From positions 124,001-188,000 of the forward strand of contig NZ_OZ034688.1 in assembly GCF_964026685.1 (NCBI RefSeq): DNA of 64,000 nt, in the 5' to 3' direction. Below are positions 47,876-58,286 of the stretch, piece after piece. The notes under the pieces are model-generated. The model was not told where the DNA came from. It did not search any database and saw only the letters and a program-made list of their open reading frames with translations. A program made the translations under genes and the position numbers. This DNA comes from Candidatus Providencia siddallii. GTDB taxonomy: Bacteria; Pseudomonadota; Gammaproteobacteria; Enterobacterales; Enterobacteriaceae. How positions within the stretch are numbered: position 1 is the first letter of the stretch; the number at the start of each line of letters is the position of its first letter.

Positions 47876-48439
47876 TTGAATTTACAAAATCATTTTCTTA
47901 TAGCAATGCCATCATTGCTTGATCCTTATTTTGAGCAATCAGTTGTTTATATATGTAAACATAACGAAAAAGGTGCTATGGGGTTAATTATAAATAAATC
48001 GATTGAAAATTTTTCTGTTAGCAATATGTTAAAAAAACTTGAAATTAGAATTTCATATAATATTAATATTAGAAATTTAGAAAAGCCTGTTATTGCTGGC
48101 GGTCCAGTTGCTGAAGAACATGGTTTTATTTTACATACCCCAATTACTGGTTTTGCTTCTAGTTTACATTTAAATGATGAGATTATGGTAACTACATCAA
48201 AAGATATTTTAGAATTGTTAGGTACTGAACAACATCCAGTAAATTCTTTGGTTACATTGGGTTATTCAAGTTGGGAACCTGGTCAATTAGAAAAAGAAAT
48301 TATGGAAAATTGTTGGTTAACTGTTGAAGCAGATACTCAATTAATTTTTGATACACCGATTAATGAACGTTGGAAAGCAGCTGCTAAGTTATTAGGAATT
48401 AATATTAGTACTATGTCAATACAATTTGGACATGCTTAA
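47876..48439 (+). CDS. yqgE: UPF0301/AlgH-family protein YqgE
   Basis: A conserved protein of unknown biochemical role found next to ruvX in most gammaproteobacteria. The product is 187 residues, as in E. coli, from a TTG start with a GGAGA Shine-Dalgarno: [41 protein letters not shown], with [19 protein letters not shown] and [15 protein letters not shown]. No ATG is available at the conserved N terminus, so TTG is well supported. Its stop overlaps the ruvX start by one base (TAATG). Confidence 0.95.
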   Translation: MNLQNHFLIAMPSLLDPYFEQSVVYICKHNEKGAMGLIINKSIENFSVSNMLKKLEIRISYNINIRNLEKPVIAGGPVAEEHGFILHTPITGFASSLHLNDEIMVTTSKDILELLGTEQHPVNSLVTLGYSSWEPGQLEKEIMENCWLTVEADTQLIFDTPINERWKAAAKLLGINISTMSIQFGHA

Positions 48440-48858
48440 TGCTTTTAAAAACTTTGTTAGCATTTGATTATGGAACTAAAAGTATTGGTGTTGCTGTAGG
48501 ACAATCTATTACTAAAACTGGTAATGCATTGCCGTCATTAAAATTTAATAATAAATTACGATGTTGGGAAAAAATTGAATTTTTAATAAAAGAATGGCAA
48601 CCTCAAACTATTATTGTTGGTATTCCATATAATATGGATGGAACAGAACAAAAGATGACAAATTTATCACGTAAATTTGCTAATAAAATTTATACTTTTT
48701 TTGGTGTAAAAGTTGATTTACATGATGAGAGACTTACTACAATAGAAGCAAAATCTATTTTATTTGAACAAAATGGATATCGAGCTTTAAATAAAGGTAG
48801 AATTGATTCTATTTCAGCGGTTTTAATACTTGAAAGTTGGTTTATTAAAAATAATTAA
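48439..48858 (+). CDS. ruvX: RNase H-fold pre-16S rRNA processing nuclease RuvX/YqgF
   Basis: Putative Holliday-junction resolvase-like protein, shown in E. coli to act in 16S rRNA 5'-end maturation. The product is 139 residues (E. coli 138). Motifs: [29 protein letters not shown] with the first catalytic Asp, [14 protein letters not shown], and [13 protein letters not shown] with later acidic residues, then [12 protein letters not shown]. Overlaps yqgE by 1 bp, so the pair is translationally coupled. Confidence 0.95.
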   Translation: MLLKTLLAFDYGTKSIGVAVGQSITKTGNALPSLKFNNKLRCWEKIEFLIKEWQPQTIIVGIPYNMDGTEQKMTNLSRKFANKIYTFFGVKVDLHDERLTTIEAKSILFEQNGYRALNKGRIDSISAVLILESWFIKNN

Positions 48859-48937
48859 TTAAATTAATGTATTGTATTATTAAAATGTTTTAAAGATAAG
48901 TTAATTTTATTAATTTTTAAAAAAATTAAATATAATT

Positions 48938-49618
48938 ATGAATATTGAAAAAAATATTATTAATATAAAAAAAAAAATAAGTATTGCAGCATATGAATCT
49001 AATAGAAATCCGCAAGAAATAACTTTATTAGCTGTAAGTAAGTATAAATCTTGTGAAAATATTTCAGATGCTATTAAAGCAGGACAATATCAATTTGCGG
49101 AAAATTATGCTATTGAAGGTTTTAAAAAAATTCAATATTTTTCTTACAATGATAAAATAATTTGGCATTTTATAGGTTCACTGCAGACGAATAAAACAAA
49201 GATTATTGCGCAGTATTTTGATTGGTTTCATGCATTAGATAATGAAAAAATTGCTAAACGTTTAAATAGTCAAAGATCACATTATAAATCCAAATTAAAT
49301 GTATTAATTCAGATTAATATAAGTAATGAAAACAGTAAATCTGGAGTTAAATTAAACAATTTAAATGATTTGGTTGAAAAAATAATTAATATGCCTAATC
49401 TACTTTTTAGAGGTTTTATGGTTATTCCTGCTTTTGAAAGTGATTATAATAAACAATATGATACTTTTTATAAAGTAAAATGTATATTTAATATATTTAA
49501 AAATAAATATTCGACAGTTGATACGCTTTCTATGGGGATGACTAATGATATAAAAGCTGCTATTCATTGTGGATCAACTATTGTTCGTATTGGAACAGGA
49601 ATTTTTGGTGTTCGATAA
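48938..49618 (+). CDS. yggS: PLP-binding homeostasis protein YggS
   Basis: PLP-binding YggS/PROSC family protein that buffers vitamin B6 and influences amino-acid pools. The product is 226 residues (E. coli 234). The lysine that binds PLP lies in LLAVSKYKS; other blocks are FAENYAIEGFKKI, IWHFIGSLQTNKTK, LIQINISNENSKSGVK, FRGFMVIPAFESD, LSMGMTNDIKAAIHCGSTIVRIGTGIFGVR. It lies next to proC as in enterics and in the same genome as pdxB, consistent with B6 being important. Confidence 0.95.
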   Translation: MNIEKNIINIKKKISIAAYESNRNPQEITLLAVSKYKSCENISDAIKAGQYQFAENYAIEGFKKIQYFSYNDKIIWHFIGSLQTNKTKIIAQYFDWFHALDNEKIAKRLNSQRSHYKSKLNVLIQINISNENSKSGVKLNNLNDLVEKIINMPNLLFRGFMVIPAFESDYNKQYDTFYKVKCIFNIFKNKYSTVDTLSMGMTNDIKAAIHCGSTIVRIGTGIFGVR

Positions 49619-49632
49619 TAAAAAGGTGTATT

Positions 49633-50457
49633 GTGAAATATCGTAAAATTGCGTTTATTGGTTCAGGTAATATAGTAAATGCTATGGTTTCTGGAATAGT
49701 AAAATATGGTAAATATAAATCATCAATGATAACTATTTCTTCTCCTAATAATTGCAGACGTAATAAAATTGTAGAAAATTATAATGTTATTGGTATTAAT
49801 GATAATAATATAGCCGTAAAAAATTCTGATGTAATAATATTAGCGGTAAAACCGCAAGTAATGGAATATGTTTGTAAATCATTAAGAAAAATAGTTGATT
49901 ATAGAAAAAAACTTATATTAACTCTTGCTGCTGGTATTACTGTAAATCGATATAATGAATATTTTGATGATAAAATTAATTTAATTAGAATTATGCCAAG
50001 TATATTATCATTTATTGGTAAAGGTATTATTGGCATTTTTACACAAAATATAATTACTGAAGAAAATAAAATATTTATTGAAAAACTAATGAAAAGTATA
50101 GGGGATATTATTTGGTGTAAGGAAGAACATGAAATAAATAATATCACTGCAATTTCTGGTAGTTCACCTGCTTATATATTTTTATTTATGGAAGCAATAC
50201 AACAGAAAGCAGAGGAGCTAGGATATAATAAAAAAATATCTCGTAAATTAATTTTTAATATATTTAATAGTTCATTAAAATTTGCTTCTTTTCAAAAAGA
50301 TATTTGTTTTTCTGAATTACGTAAAAAAGTTATGTCAGAAGGCGGTGTTACAGAAAAAGCTTTAAATGAATTTTATAATGGATCTTTCAAACAAATAATT
50401 GGCAAAATAATGCAAAATGTTATTGATAAATCAAAAGAAATGGAAAACAAATTTTAA
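49633..50457 (+). CDS. proC: Pyrroline-5-carboxylate reductase
   Basis: Last step of proline synthesis, NADPH-dependent. I start at GTG 49633 with AAAAGGTG as Shine-Dalgarno, just 15 bp after yggS; a longer frame from 49567 only overlaps yggS. The product is 274 residues (E. coli 269): KIAFIGSGNIVNAMVSGIV Rossmann motif, VIILAVKPQVMEYV, ILTLAAGITVNRY, IRIMPSI, and AISGSSPAYIFLFMEAIQQKAEELG. The C-terminal signature SEGGVTEKALNEF is a mild variation of the usual SPGGTT. Probably cotranscribed with yggS. Confidence 0.95.
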   Translation: MKYRKIAFIGSGNIVNAMVSGIVKYGKYKSSMITISSPNNCRRNKIVENYNVIGINDNNIAVKNSDVIILAVKPQVMEYVCKSLRKIVDYRKKLILTLAAGITVNRYNEYFDDKINLIRIMPSILSFIGKGIIGIFTQNIITEENKIFIEKLMKSIGDIIWCKEEHEINNITAISGSSPAYIFLFMEAIQQKAEELGYNKKISRKLIFNIFNSSLKFASFQKDICFSELRKKVMSEGGVTEKALNEFYNGSFKQIIGKIMQNVIDKSKEMENKF

Positions 50458-50873
50458 ATTATTTTAATATATTCTTTAAAATTATTTTTTTAATAAAAAA
50501 ATGATAAATTGTAAATATTAGTTTTTTTATAAAATAAATGAATGTTTTTTATTATTTTTGTTTTATTTTTTTTATTTTAAATAGTCTGTTTGGTAATAAA
50601 ATTGCTATTTTATAGTAAAGTAAATTATTATTTTATTATTTATATAAAATGTAAAAAAAATAGTTTTTTATTAAAATTAAAATGTTTAAATAATATTAAA
50701 GTTTGAAAATTATTTTTTATTTACTATTAATATTTTATGTTAAAATAGATATTTTAAAACAATGACTATTTTATATAAAATCAGTTAAATTTATAATATA
50801 TAATCAATATAGTAAGTAGTATATAATTTTATTAATAATAATAATTATTTTAAATTGTTCATAATATAATTTA
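50458..50873. other. Spacer between convergent proC and trmB
   Basis: About 415 bp of A/T DNA. Enterics keep yggT, yggU, rdgB, hemW and others near here; none is recognisable. No strong hairpin seen. Confidence 0.55.
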
Positions 50874-51593
50874 TTATTGTATTTTTTTAAACATTAAATC
50901 ATAAATATTATGACCTAATTTTTCTCCTTTTATTTCAAATTTTGTTTTTGGTCTTGTTTTAGGTCGTGGAACATAATTTCCTGATTTAGATAAGTTAATA
51001 AAATAGTTAACTTTTTTCATAATTGAGATAACATGTTTAGCGTAAGGTTCTCAGTCTGTAGCCATATGAAATACTCCATTATTTATTAATTTAGCATAAA
51101 TTTTTTCTATAAAAGATATTTGTACAATACGACGTTTGTTATGTTTAGTTTTGTGTCATGGATCAGGAAAAAATAATTGAATTATTGACAAACTATTATT
51201 AGGTATCATAAAATCTAATATATCAATTGCATCATATCTTATTATTTTTAAATTTTTTATATTTTTTTCTTTTATTAACATTAAACAAGTGGCTATTCCA
51301 GGTTTATAAACTTCAATTCCTAAAAAATTTTTTTTAGGGTTTTGAATTGCCATATCAATTAGAGATGTTCCAATTCCAAAGCCAATTTCCATTATTACTT
51401 CGTTAAAATTATTAAATATTTTTGATAAATCACATTGTTTTTTATTAAAATTAATTTCTATTTCTTCTCATATGTTATTTAAAATATATATTTGATTTTT
51501 TGTTAATTTTTTTTTTCTATTAATAAAACTACGAATTTTATTTTTAGTAATACATTCTTTTTTATAATTTAGTAAATTAATTTTGTTTGTCAT
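50874..51593 (-). CDS. trmB: tRNA (guanine-N7-)-methyltransferase, with three in-frame TGA
   Basis: Methylates G46 of tRNAs using SAM. From ATG 51593 to TAA at 50874 it reads 239 residues, the E. coli length, if three TGA codons are Trp: residues 42 (51468-51470), 146 (51156-51158) and 181 (51051-51053). Their contexts [29 protein letters not shown] and FHMATD-TGA-EPYAKH match E. coli ENY-W, FFPDP-W-HK and ATD-W-EPYA. SAM-binding [10 protein letters not shown] and C-terminal [14 protein letters not shown] are intact. The gene contains no TGG at all, so every Trp here is TGA. Confidence 0.95.
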
Positions 51594-52015
51594 ATTTAAT
51601 TTTATTTAATAGTTTTTATATAAAATGTATTGTATTTAATTATATATATGTAAAATATTTTAAATTTTAAAAAAAATATTGTATATTAATATTTTATTGT
51701 TTTAATAGAAATATTAATAATGTTAATTTTAATATTTGTTTTTTATAAAAATAAATAGTTAATTATATATAATTATCATTTTTTTATTATTTTAATATAT
51801 TTTACAATGATAAGTTTTAAACTTATGTGTTATAGGTGTCATAAATTTATGAAAAAATAATAATTTTAGTTTTATTTAAAGTTTTTATTAATAATGTATT
51901 TTAATAAAATCAGATGTTATAAAAAATATAAATATTAATCTTTAATTAATAAAAAAATAGGTTTTTATCTAAAACAAATAATTTTTAAAATAATATTATT
52001 AAAATTATAGATTTT
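51594..52015. other. Divergent spacer trmB/mltC
   Basis: About 420 bp. In enterics mutY and yggX lie between trmB and mltC; neither leaves a recognisable trace. A short dyad ATAAGTTT/AAACTTAT occurs near 51811-51827. No other structure supported. Confidence 0.55.
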
Positions 52016-53086
52016 ATGAAAAAAATATTTGTATTATTGTTAATGATGTTGTTTATTGTTTCTTGTGCTGATAATAAAAAAAATAATTTTAAGAATATAT
52101 ATATAAAAGATACTAATGGTTTTTCTATATTAATAGAACAATTAGCTAATGATATCGAAAATATTTGGGGTAGAAAAGAGGTATTAATAGCTGGACCAAA
52201 AGATTATGTTAAATATGATAACGAATTTCGCACACGTAGTCATATAAATTTTGAGATTGGTGTTATTACTATTGAAAGTATTTCATTAGTAAATCCTTTG
52301 GATTCTATTAAAAAAGCTATAATTGATATATTAATGATGAGAGATTATAAAAGCTCTTTTAATTTTTTTTCTAATAAATTAGATCTTTTTTATAATAAAA
52401 AACCATTTTTATTTGATCAAATAATTAATAATAGTGGTAAATATATTAATTCTAAATTAGATGTTATAAAATTTGCTGAATATATAATAAAAAATAAAAT
52501 ACGTCATAGAAAATCTGGTTTTAATACAATATGGTTTACTAAAATTAATATGGTTGTAAATCATTTAGATAAACGTATACATAATTATTTATATTATATA
52601 AAAAAATCTGCAGCTAAGTATGGTGTTGATGAATCTCTTATTTTGGCAATTATGCAAGTTGAATCAAGTTTTAATCCTTATGCTGTAAGTAGTTCTGATG
52701 CGTTAGGATTAATGCAAATAATGCCTACTTCTGCAGGTAAAGATGTTTTTCGTTTTCAAGGTAAAATAGGTATACCAAGTCGAAGTTATTTATTTGATCC
52801 TGAAAAAAATATAGATATAGGTGTGGCTTATTTGGCTATTTTACAAAAAAGTTATTTAGGTGATATTAGAGATCAAATCTCTAATCGTTATGCTGTTATT
52901 AGTGCTTATAATGGTGGTGTAAGTAGTGTTTTACGTTTGTTTCATAATAATAAAAAACAAGCTACTCAATATATTAATAAATTAAAACCTGGTGAAGTAT
53001 ATAAAATGTTGTCAACTAAACATCCTATACCTGAATCTCGTAGGTATCTTATAAAAGTAAATAATGCACAAAAGAAATATATATAA
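52016..53086 (+). CDS. mltC: Membrane-bound lytic murein transglycosylase C
   Basis: Cleaves peptidoglycan glycan strands to 1,6-anhydromuropeptides. The product is 356 residues (E. coli 359). A lipoprotein signal peptide ends with lipobox IVSC (lipidated Cys at 17), so it should be anchored in the outer membrane. The DUF3393-like N-terminal domain (ENIWGRKEVLIAGPKDYVKYDNEFRTRSHINFE) is followed by the SLT domain with the catalytic Glu in AIMQVESSFNPYAVSSSDALGLMQIMPTSAGKD and AYNGGVSSVLRLF. Its presence shows that the symbiont keeps a cell wall. tRNA-Phe follows, as in enterics. Confidence 0.96.
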   Translation: MKKIFVLLLMMLFIVSCADNKKNNFKNIYIKDTNGFSILIEQLANDIENIWGRKEVLIAGPKDYVKYDNEFRTRSHINFEIGVITIESISLVNPLDSIKKAIIDILMMRDYKSSFNFFSNKLDLFYNKKPFLFDQIINNSGKYINSKLDVIKFAEYIIKNKIRHRKSGFNTIWFTKINMVVNHLDKRIHNYLYYIKKSAAKYGVDESLILAIMQVESSFNPYAVSSSDALGLMQIMPTSAGKDVFRFQGKIGIPSRSYLFDPEKNIDIGVAYLAILQKSYLGDIRDQISNRYAVISAYNGGVSSVLRLFHNNKKQATQYINKLKPGEVYKMLSTKHPIPESRRYLIKVNNAQKKYI

Positions 53087-53177
53087 CAATTTTAAATTAA
53101 TATATGTTTTTTAGTTATTTTTAAATTTATTATTGACTAGTAAATTTAAATATGTTTAATATTAATAGTATTTTTTT

Positions 53178-53250
53178 GCCCGGATAGCTCAGTAGGTAGA
53201 GCAGGGGACTGAAAATCCCCGTGTCCTTGGTTCAATTCCGAGTCCGGGCA
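53178..53250 (+). tRNA. tRNA-Phe (anticodon GAA)
   Basis: Complete cloverleaf of 73 nt: acceptor GCCCGGA/TCCGGGC, D-arm GCTC...GAGC, anticodon arm GGGGA-CTGAAAA-TCCCC with anticodon GAA, T-arm CTTGG-TTCAATT-CCGAG, discriminator A. The 3' CCA is not encoded (ATTTT follows), so tRNA nucleotidyltransferase must add it. It lies downstream of mltC, like pheV in E. coli. Its GC content stands out against the surroundings. Confidence 0.97.
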
Positions 53251-53756
53251 TTTTAGTTTTGTCTAATTTTTATAATTGATGAAAGTTATTTTTTATTTTT
53301 ATGAATTTATTTTTTTTATTAATATTTTAATTTTTATTTTTTTAATAAAAAATTTTATTTATTTTTAATAAAAAAATATTAATTTTTAAAAATTATTTTT
53401 TAAAATTAAATTAATTTTATTTTTATAAAAATTATATTTTTTTACATTGTTATATAATTAATTGGTTATGTATAATATTTAATTGTAATAATTTATATAA
53501 AGTTATTAATATTTTAATATTAATAACTTTATATTTTTATTTAAAATATAGTCAATTTATTTTAAATAATATTTTGCTATTATTTAAGTTTTAGTTAAAT
53601 ATATTAATTTAAATAATTGTTAAATTAATATATAAATGTTTTGTTAATTTTATTTTTTTTAATGTTTATATTTAAATAACGTTTATTAATTTATTATTTA
53701 ATTATAATTATTAATATTAATGCATTATATATAAAAATAAAATTAGGATTAATTAT
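53251..53756. other. Spacer tRNA-Phe/pdxB with an 18-bp hairpin
   Basis: About 505 bp without a gene. Perfect 18-bp arms at 53496-53513 and 53516-53533 (core AAAGTTATTAATATT) with a 2-nt centre form a cruciform-like dyad. No tRNA terminator with U run directly behind the tRNA is evident beyond the TTTT at 53251-53254. Confidence 0.55.
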
Positions 53757-54887
53757 ATGAAAGTTTTAATTGATGAAAATATTTCGTGTATAGAACAATT
53801 ATTTGGTAATTTTGACGAAGTAAAAAAATTTTATGGTCGTATTATTTCATCAAAAGATCTTATTAATGTTGATGCATTAATAATTCGATCTATTACTAAA
53901 GTGAATAAAATCTTGTTAAAAAATACATCAATTAAATTTATAGGTACAACAACATCTGGAATTGATCATATAGATATACAATTATTAAAGTCTATGAATA
54001 TTTATTTTTCTTTTGCTCCTGGTTGTAATTCTATTGCTGTTGTAGAGTATGTTTTTTCATCAATATTAGTTCTTGCTGAACGTCAACATTTTAATTTATG
54101 TGATAAAATAGTCGGAATTGTTGGTGTTGGTAATATTGGTAAAATTTTATTAAAAAGATTAACATCTTTAGGTATAAAGTGTATTTTATGCGATCCGCCT
54201 CGTGCTGTAAATGAAAATTCGAAAAAATTTGTTTCATTATCTAATATAGTAAAACAAGCTGATATTATCACTTTACATGCACCATTAAATCTTTCAGATA
54301 AATATAATACATATCATTTGATGAATTTAGAACATTTAAGTAATTTACGTGATGGAGCAATATTAATTAATACCAGTCGTGGTGAACTTATAGATAATAA
54401 AGCTTTATTATCTTTATTGATAAAAGGCAAAAAAATAAGTGTGGTTTTAGATGTTTGGGAATATGAACCAAAAATTAATGTTGATTTATTAAATTTAATT
54501 AGTATAGGTACTTCACATATAGCTGGATATACTTTTGAAGGTAAAACAAGAGGAACTATTAAAATTTATGAAGATTATAACAATTTTTTTGATAGATCGT
54601 TTCGTCGGGTTTCTTTGTTGTCGTTAGCGCCAAAATGTGTTATTAATGAAATTACGGTTAATGGTAAATTAACACAAGAAATATTAAAACGATTAATTCA
54701 TTTAGTTTATGATGTACGAAGTGATGATTCTAATTTACGTTTAGTGTCTGATATTAATAATGAATTTGATCAATTACGTAAAAATTATAAAGAAAGACGT
54801 GAATGGTCTTCATTAAAAGTAAAATGTAATTTTCAAAAAACGGCAATATTGCTTAATAAACTAGGTTTTAATGCTTGTTTTAAATAA
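53757..54887 (+). CDS. pdxB: Erythronate-4-phosphate dehydrogenase
   Basis: Second step of the DXP-dependent vitamin B6 pathway. The product is 376 residues (E. coli 378): MKVLIDENISCIEQLFG, FIGTTTSGIDHID, FAPGCNSIAVVEYVFS, the NAD motif VGIVGVGNIGKILLKRL, ITLHAPLN, INTSRGELIDNKALL, DVWEYEPKIN, and TSHIAGYTFEGKTRGT with the catalytic His. The PdxB-specific C-terminal domain is present. The gene usg between pdxB and truA in E. coli is missing. Together with yggS it supports B6 provisioning. Confidence 0.96.
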   Translation: MKVLIDENISCIEQLFGNFDEVKKFYGRIISSKDLINVDALIIRSITKVNKILLKNTSIKFIGTTTSGIDHIDIQLLKSMNIYFSFAPGCNSIAVVEYVFSSILVLAERQHFNLCDKIVGIVGVGNIGKILLKRLTSLGIKCILCDPPRAVNENSKKFVSLSNIVKQADIITLHAPLNLSDKYNTYHLMNLEHLSNLRDGAILINTSRGELIDNKALLSLLIKGKKISVVLDVWEYEPKINVDLLNLISIGTSHIAGYTFEGKTRGTIKIYEDYNNFFDRSFRRVSLLSLAPKCVINEITVNGKLTQEILKRLIHLVYDVRSDDSNLRLVSDINNEFDQLRKNYKERREWSSLKVKCNFQKTAILLNKLGFNACFK

Positions 54888-55062
54888 AAATTTATAATTT
54901 TTATGAATTCATTTATGATTAAAACATTGTGTTAAATAACTATTGTTTATTTTTTATGTTTTTGATTATATAATATTGATGTTTTATTGTTTATATAATA
55001 GATAATAATTCAAATTTTATTTACTAAAAAATATTTTGATAAAATTATAAATATATAAATAA

Positions 55063-55875
55063 ATGTCTAATAATATTAAAAAAATAGCGTTAGGAATTGA
55101 ATATAACGGTAGTAATTATCATGGTTGGCAAATTCAACAGAACATTAAGAGTATTCAAAGTTATATTGAAAAAGCATTATCAAAATTTTCTAATGAGTCA
55201 ATTGTTGTTTTTTGTGCAGGACGAACTGATGCAGGTGTTCATGCATTAGGACAAGTTATACATTTTGAAACTACAGTAATACGTAAAGAAATATCATGGG
55301 TTATTGGTGTAAATACTTATTTACCTAATGATATAAGTGTTCGCTGGTGTAAATTTGTAGATAAAGATTTTCATTCGCGTTACAATGCAATTGCTCGTAG
55401 ATATTGTTATATAATTTTTAATGAACGGTCTAGACCTGCAATTTTATTTAATAAAGTAACACATTATTATTTTAAATTAAATGAAAAATTAATGCATGAA
55501 GCAGCTCAATATTTAATTGGTGAACAAGATTTTTCTTCTTTTAAATCTGTTAAATGTCAATCTAAAAGTTCTTATCGTAATATATTATATGCTAATGTTA
55601 ATCGTTATGGTAGTTATATTATTATTGATATAAAAGCTAATGCGTTTTTTTATCATATGGTTAGAAATATTGTTGGTTGTTTATTAGAAATTGGTAGTTG
55701 TAATAAAAGTATAAATTGGATAAATAAATTAATTAAATTAAAGGATAGAAAAAAATGTGCATCTACAGCAAAACCTGAAGGTTTATATTTAGTTAATGTT
55801 GAATATCCAGAAAAATTTAAATTACCTAAAAATATAATTGAATCTGTATTTTTTTTAAAAAATTTTTTTATTTAA
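55063..55875 (+). CDS. truA: tRNA pseudouridine synthase A
   Basis: Makes pseudouridine at positions 38-40 of the anticodon stem-loop. The product is 270 residues as in E. coli. [17 protein letters not shown], the catalytic Asp in [37 protein letters not shown], and [17 protein letters not shown] are conserved. It keeps the pdxB-truA-accD-folC order but dedA is lost. Start ATG 55063 aligns with the family. Confidence 0.96.
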   Translation: MSNNIKKIALGIEYNGSNYHGWQIQQNIKSIQSYIEKALSKFSNESIVVFCAGRTDAGVHALGQVIHFETTVIRKEISWVIGVNTYLPNDISVRWCKFVDKDFHSRYNAIARRYCYIIFNERSRPAILFNKVTHYYFKLNEKLMHEAAQYLIGEQDFSSFKSVKCQSKSSYRNILYANVNRYGSYIIIDIKANAFFYHMVRNIVGCLLEIGSCNKSINWINKLIKLKDRKKCASTAKPEGLYLVNVEYPEKFKLPKNIIESVFFLKNFFI

Positions 55876-56047
55876 AATAAAAAATAATTTTATTATTTTA
55901 ATGTTTTAAATATTATTGTTTAATTATTTATGTTGTTTTGTTTTTATAATTATTAATTTTTTTAAAAAAAATTTTATAAAAAAAATAAATTTTATATATT
56001 AATTTTAGTTAATTTGAATATATTAAATATATAAATAGGTGTTATTT

Positions 56048-56929
56048 ATGAGCTGGATTAAAAAAATTTTAAAAAAAAACAATTCAACACAATCTAGTAA
56101 AATTAATATCCCAGAAGGTCTTTGGGTAAAATGTGAGCATTGTAAACAAGTATTATATAATGATGAATTAAAGCGTAATTTATCAGTATGTCCAAAATGT
56201 GATTATCATATGCATATTTATGCTCGATACAGATTAGAAAAGTTTCTTGATAAAAATTCGATGATAGAATTAGGAACTAAATTTGAACCAAAAGATATAC
56301 TTAATTTTAAAGATTTAAAAAAATATAAAGATAGAATTTCTATAACACAAAAAAAAACTGGAGAAAAAGAAGCTATAGTTGTTATGAAAGGTAAATTAAA
56401 AAAAATGACTATTATTGTAGCAGCTTTTGAATTTTTTTTTATGGGTGGATCAATGGCTTCTGTGGTTGGTGCTAGATTTGTTTGTGCTATAAAACAAGCA
56501 TTAAAAGATAATTGTCCTTTTGTATGTTTTTCAGCAAGCGGAGGAGCTCGCATGCAAGAAGCTTTGTTTTCTCTTATGCAAATGGCAAAAACAAGTGCTG
56601 CATTGGCAAAGTTACAAGATCATAATATTCCATATATTTCAGTATTAACTAATCCAACTATGGGTGGTGTATCTGCAAGTTTAGCAATGTTAGGGGATAT
56701 AAATATCGCAGAACCAAAAGCTTTAATTGGATTTGCAGGACCACGTGTTATTGAACAAACTGTTCATGAAAAATTACCTCAGTATTTTCAACGTAGTGAA
56801 TTTTTATTAAAAAGAGGAATGATTGATATGATTATTCATCGTCATAAAATGCGTGATCATTTATATGAAATATTATCAATATTAACTAATATAAATGTAA
56901 AAGTAGATGTATGTAAAAAAGTAATTTAA
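56048..56929 (+). CDS. accD: Acetyl-CoA carboxylase carboxyltransferase subunit beta
   Basis: With AccA transfers carboxyl from biotin to acetyl-CoA, giving malonyl-CoA for fatty acid synthesis. I start at ATG 56048 ([10 protein letters not shown]), preceded by AGGTG; a GTG at 56039 is part of that site. The product is 293 residues (E. coli 304). The zinc ribbon has CEHC and CPKC; the carboxyltransferase core has [65 protein letters not shown]. The C-terminal tail is slightly short. folC begins 26 bp downstream. Confidence 0.97.
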   Translation: MSWIKKILKKNNSTQSSKINIPEGLWVKCEHCKQVLYNDELKRNLSVCPKCDYHMHIYARYRLEKFLDKNSMIELGTKFEPKDILNFKDLKKYKDRISITQKKTGEKEAIVVMKGKLKKMTIIVAAFEFFFMGGSMASVVGARFVCAIKQALKDNCPFVCFSASGGARMQEALFSLMQMAKTSAALAKLQDHNIPYISVLTNPTMGGVSASLAMLGDINIAEPKALIGFAGPRVIEQTVHEKLPQYFQRSEFLLKRGMIDMIIHRHKMRDHLYEILSILTNINVKVDVCKKVI

Positions 56930-56955
56930 AATAATAGAAATCAATAACATAAAAT

Positions 56956-58242
56956 ATGAATGATTTATTTTTAAAAAATATAAAATATTCATTAAATGAT
57001 TGGCTTATATACATTTCTAATTTACATGATAAATCTATAGATATGGGATTAGATCGTGTTAGAAAAGTTGCAAATATGGCATGTTTAACTAAAATTTGTC
57101 CTAATGTTATAACAGTTACTGGAACTAATGGTAAAGGTACTACTTGTCATATTTTAGAATCAATTTTTATATCTGCAGGTTTTAAAGTTGGTGTATATAG
57201 TTCACCTCATCTTATTCGATATACAGAACGTATTCGTATTCAAGGTTTAGAATGTTCTGAAAAAGATTTATGTAAAGCTTTTATAAATATTGAATTATAT
57301 CGTAAAAATATTTCATTAACTTATTTTGAATATACCACATTAGTTGCATTATATTTGTTTAAAAAAACTTTGTTGGATATAGTTATTTTAGAAGTTGGTT
57401 TAGGTGGTCGTTTGGATGCTACTAATATTATTGATGCAGATATTTCTGTTATTACAAATATTGATATTGAGCATACTGATTTATTAGGATTTAATCGTGA
57501 ACTTATTGGTTATGAAAAATCTGGAATTTTTAGAAAAAATAGTTATGGTGTAATTGGTGAATTAAATATACCTAATTCTGTTTTAAATTTTTCTAAAAAA
57601 ATTGGTTCTAAGTTATTTTGTTATGGAAAAGATTGGTTTTATAAAAAAAATAATAATTCTTGGTCTTGGTTTTCTAATTTTTATAAAATATATAATTTAC
57701 CATTACCAAATGTACCTTTAGTTAATGCAGCAACAGCTTTAAGTGTTATTCATTGTTTAATGAAAATTAATTTAAAATTTAAAAATAAAATAAAAGAAAA
57801 TGTTATATGTAAAGGATTAAAAATTGCTAAATTACCTGGTAGGTTTCAAATTATTAATAAAAAACCATTAATTATTTTAGATGTTGCACATAATCCTCAT
57901 GCTATAAAATATTTAATTGCTAAATTATCTGAATTGCCAAAAGTAAAAAATAGGAGAACATTAGCTGTTGTTGGAATATTGAGAGATAAAGATATAAAAA
58001 ATATGATTAGATATTTATCTAAACAAGTTACTGATTGGTATATTGCAACATTAAGTGAATATAGAGGAACTAAAGCTTGTGAGATTAGTAAATATTTGTC
58101 TTATGCTAATGAATTTAATTCTGTAGAAAAAGCTTGGAAAAAAGCTTTTGATGATGCTGAAGAACAAGATTTAATTATAGTATGTGGTTCATTTTATACT
58201 GTATCACGTGTTATGATGATATTGAATAATTCAAAAATATAA
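56956..58242 (+). CDS. folC: Folylpolyglutamate synthase/dihydrofolate synthase
   Basis: Adds glutamate to dihydropteroate and to folates. The product is 428 residues (E. coli 422). Motifs: ITVTGTNGKGTTCHILESIF P-loop, YSSPHLIRYTERIRI, EVGLGGRLDATNI, ITNIDIEHTDLLG, IILDVAHNPHA, and C-terminal IVCGSFYTVSRVM. It follows accD by 26 bp and precedes cvpA by 44 bp; dedD, in between in E. coli, is lost. With folK it supports active folate synthesis. Confidence 0.96.
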   Translation: MNDLFLKNIKYSLNDWLIYISNLHDKSIDMGLDRVRKVANMACLTKICPNVITVTGTNGKGTTCHILESIFISAGFKVGVYSSPHLIRYTERIRIQGLECSEKDLCKAFINIELYRKNISLTYFEYTTLVALYLFKKTLLDIVILEVGLGGRLDATNIIDADISVITNIDIEHTDLLGFNRELIGYEKSGIFRKNSYGVIGELNIPNSVLNFSKKIGSKLFCYGKDWFYKKNNNSWSWFSNFYKIYNLPLPNVPLVNAATALSVIHCLMKINLKFKNKIKENVICKGLKIAKLPGRFQIINKKPLIILDVAHNPHAIKYLIAKLSELPKVKNRRTLAVVGILRDKDIKNMIRYLSKQVTDWYIATLSEYRGTKACEISKYLSYANEFNSVEKAWKKAFDDAEEQDLIIVCGSFYTVSRVMMILNNSKI

Positions 58243-58286
58243 ATTCAATATAATAAATATTATTAAAAAAACAATTTTTAGAAAAT

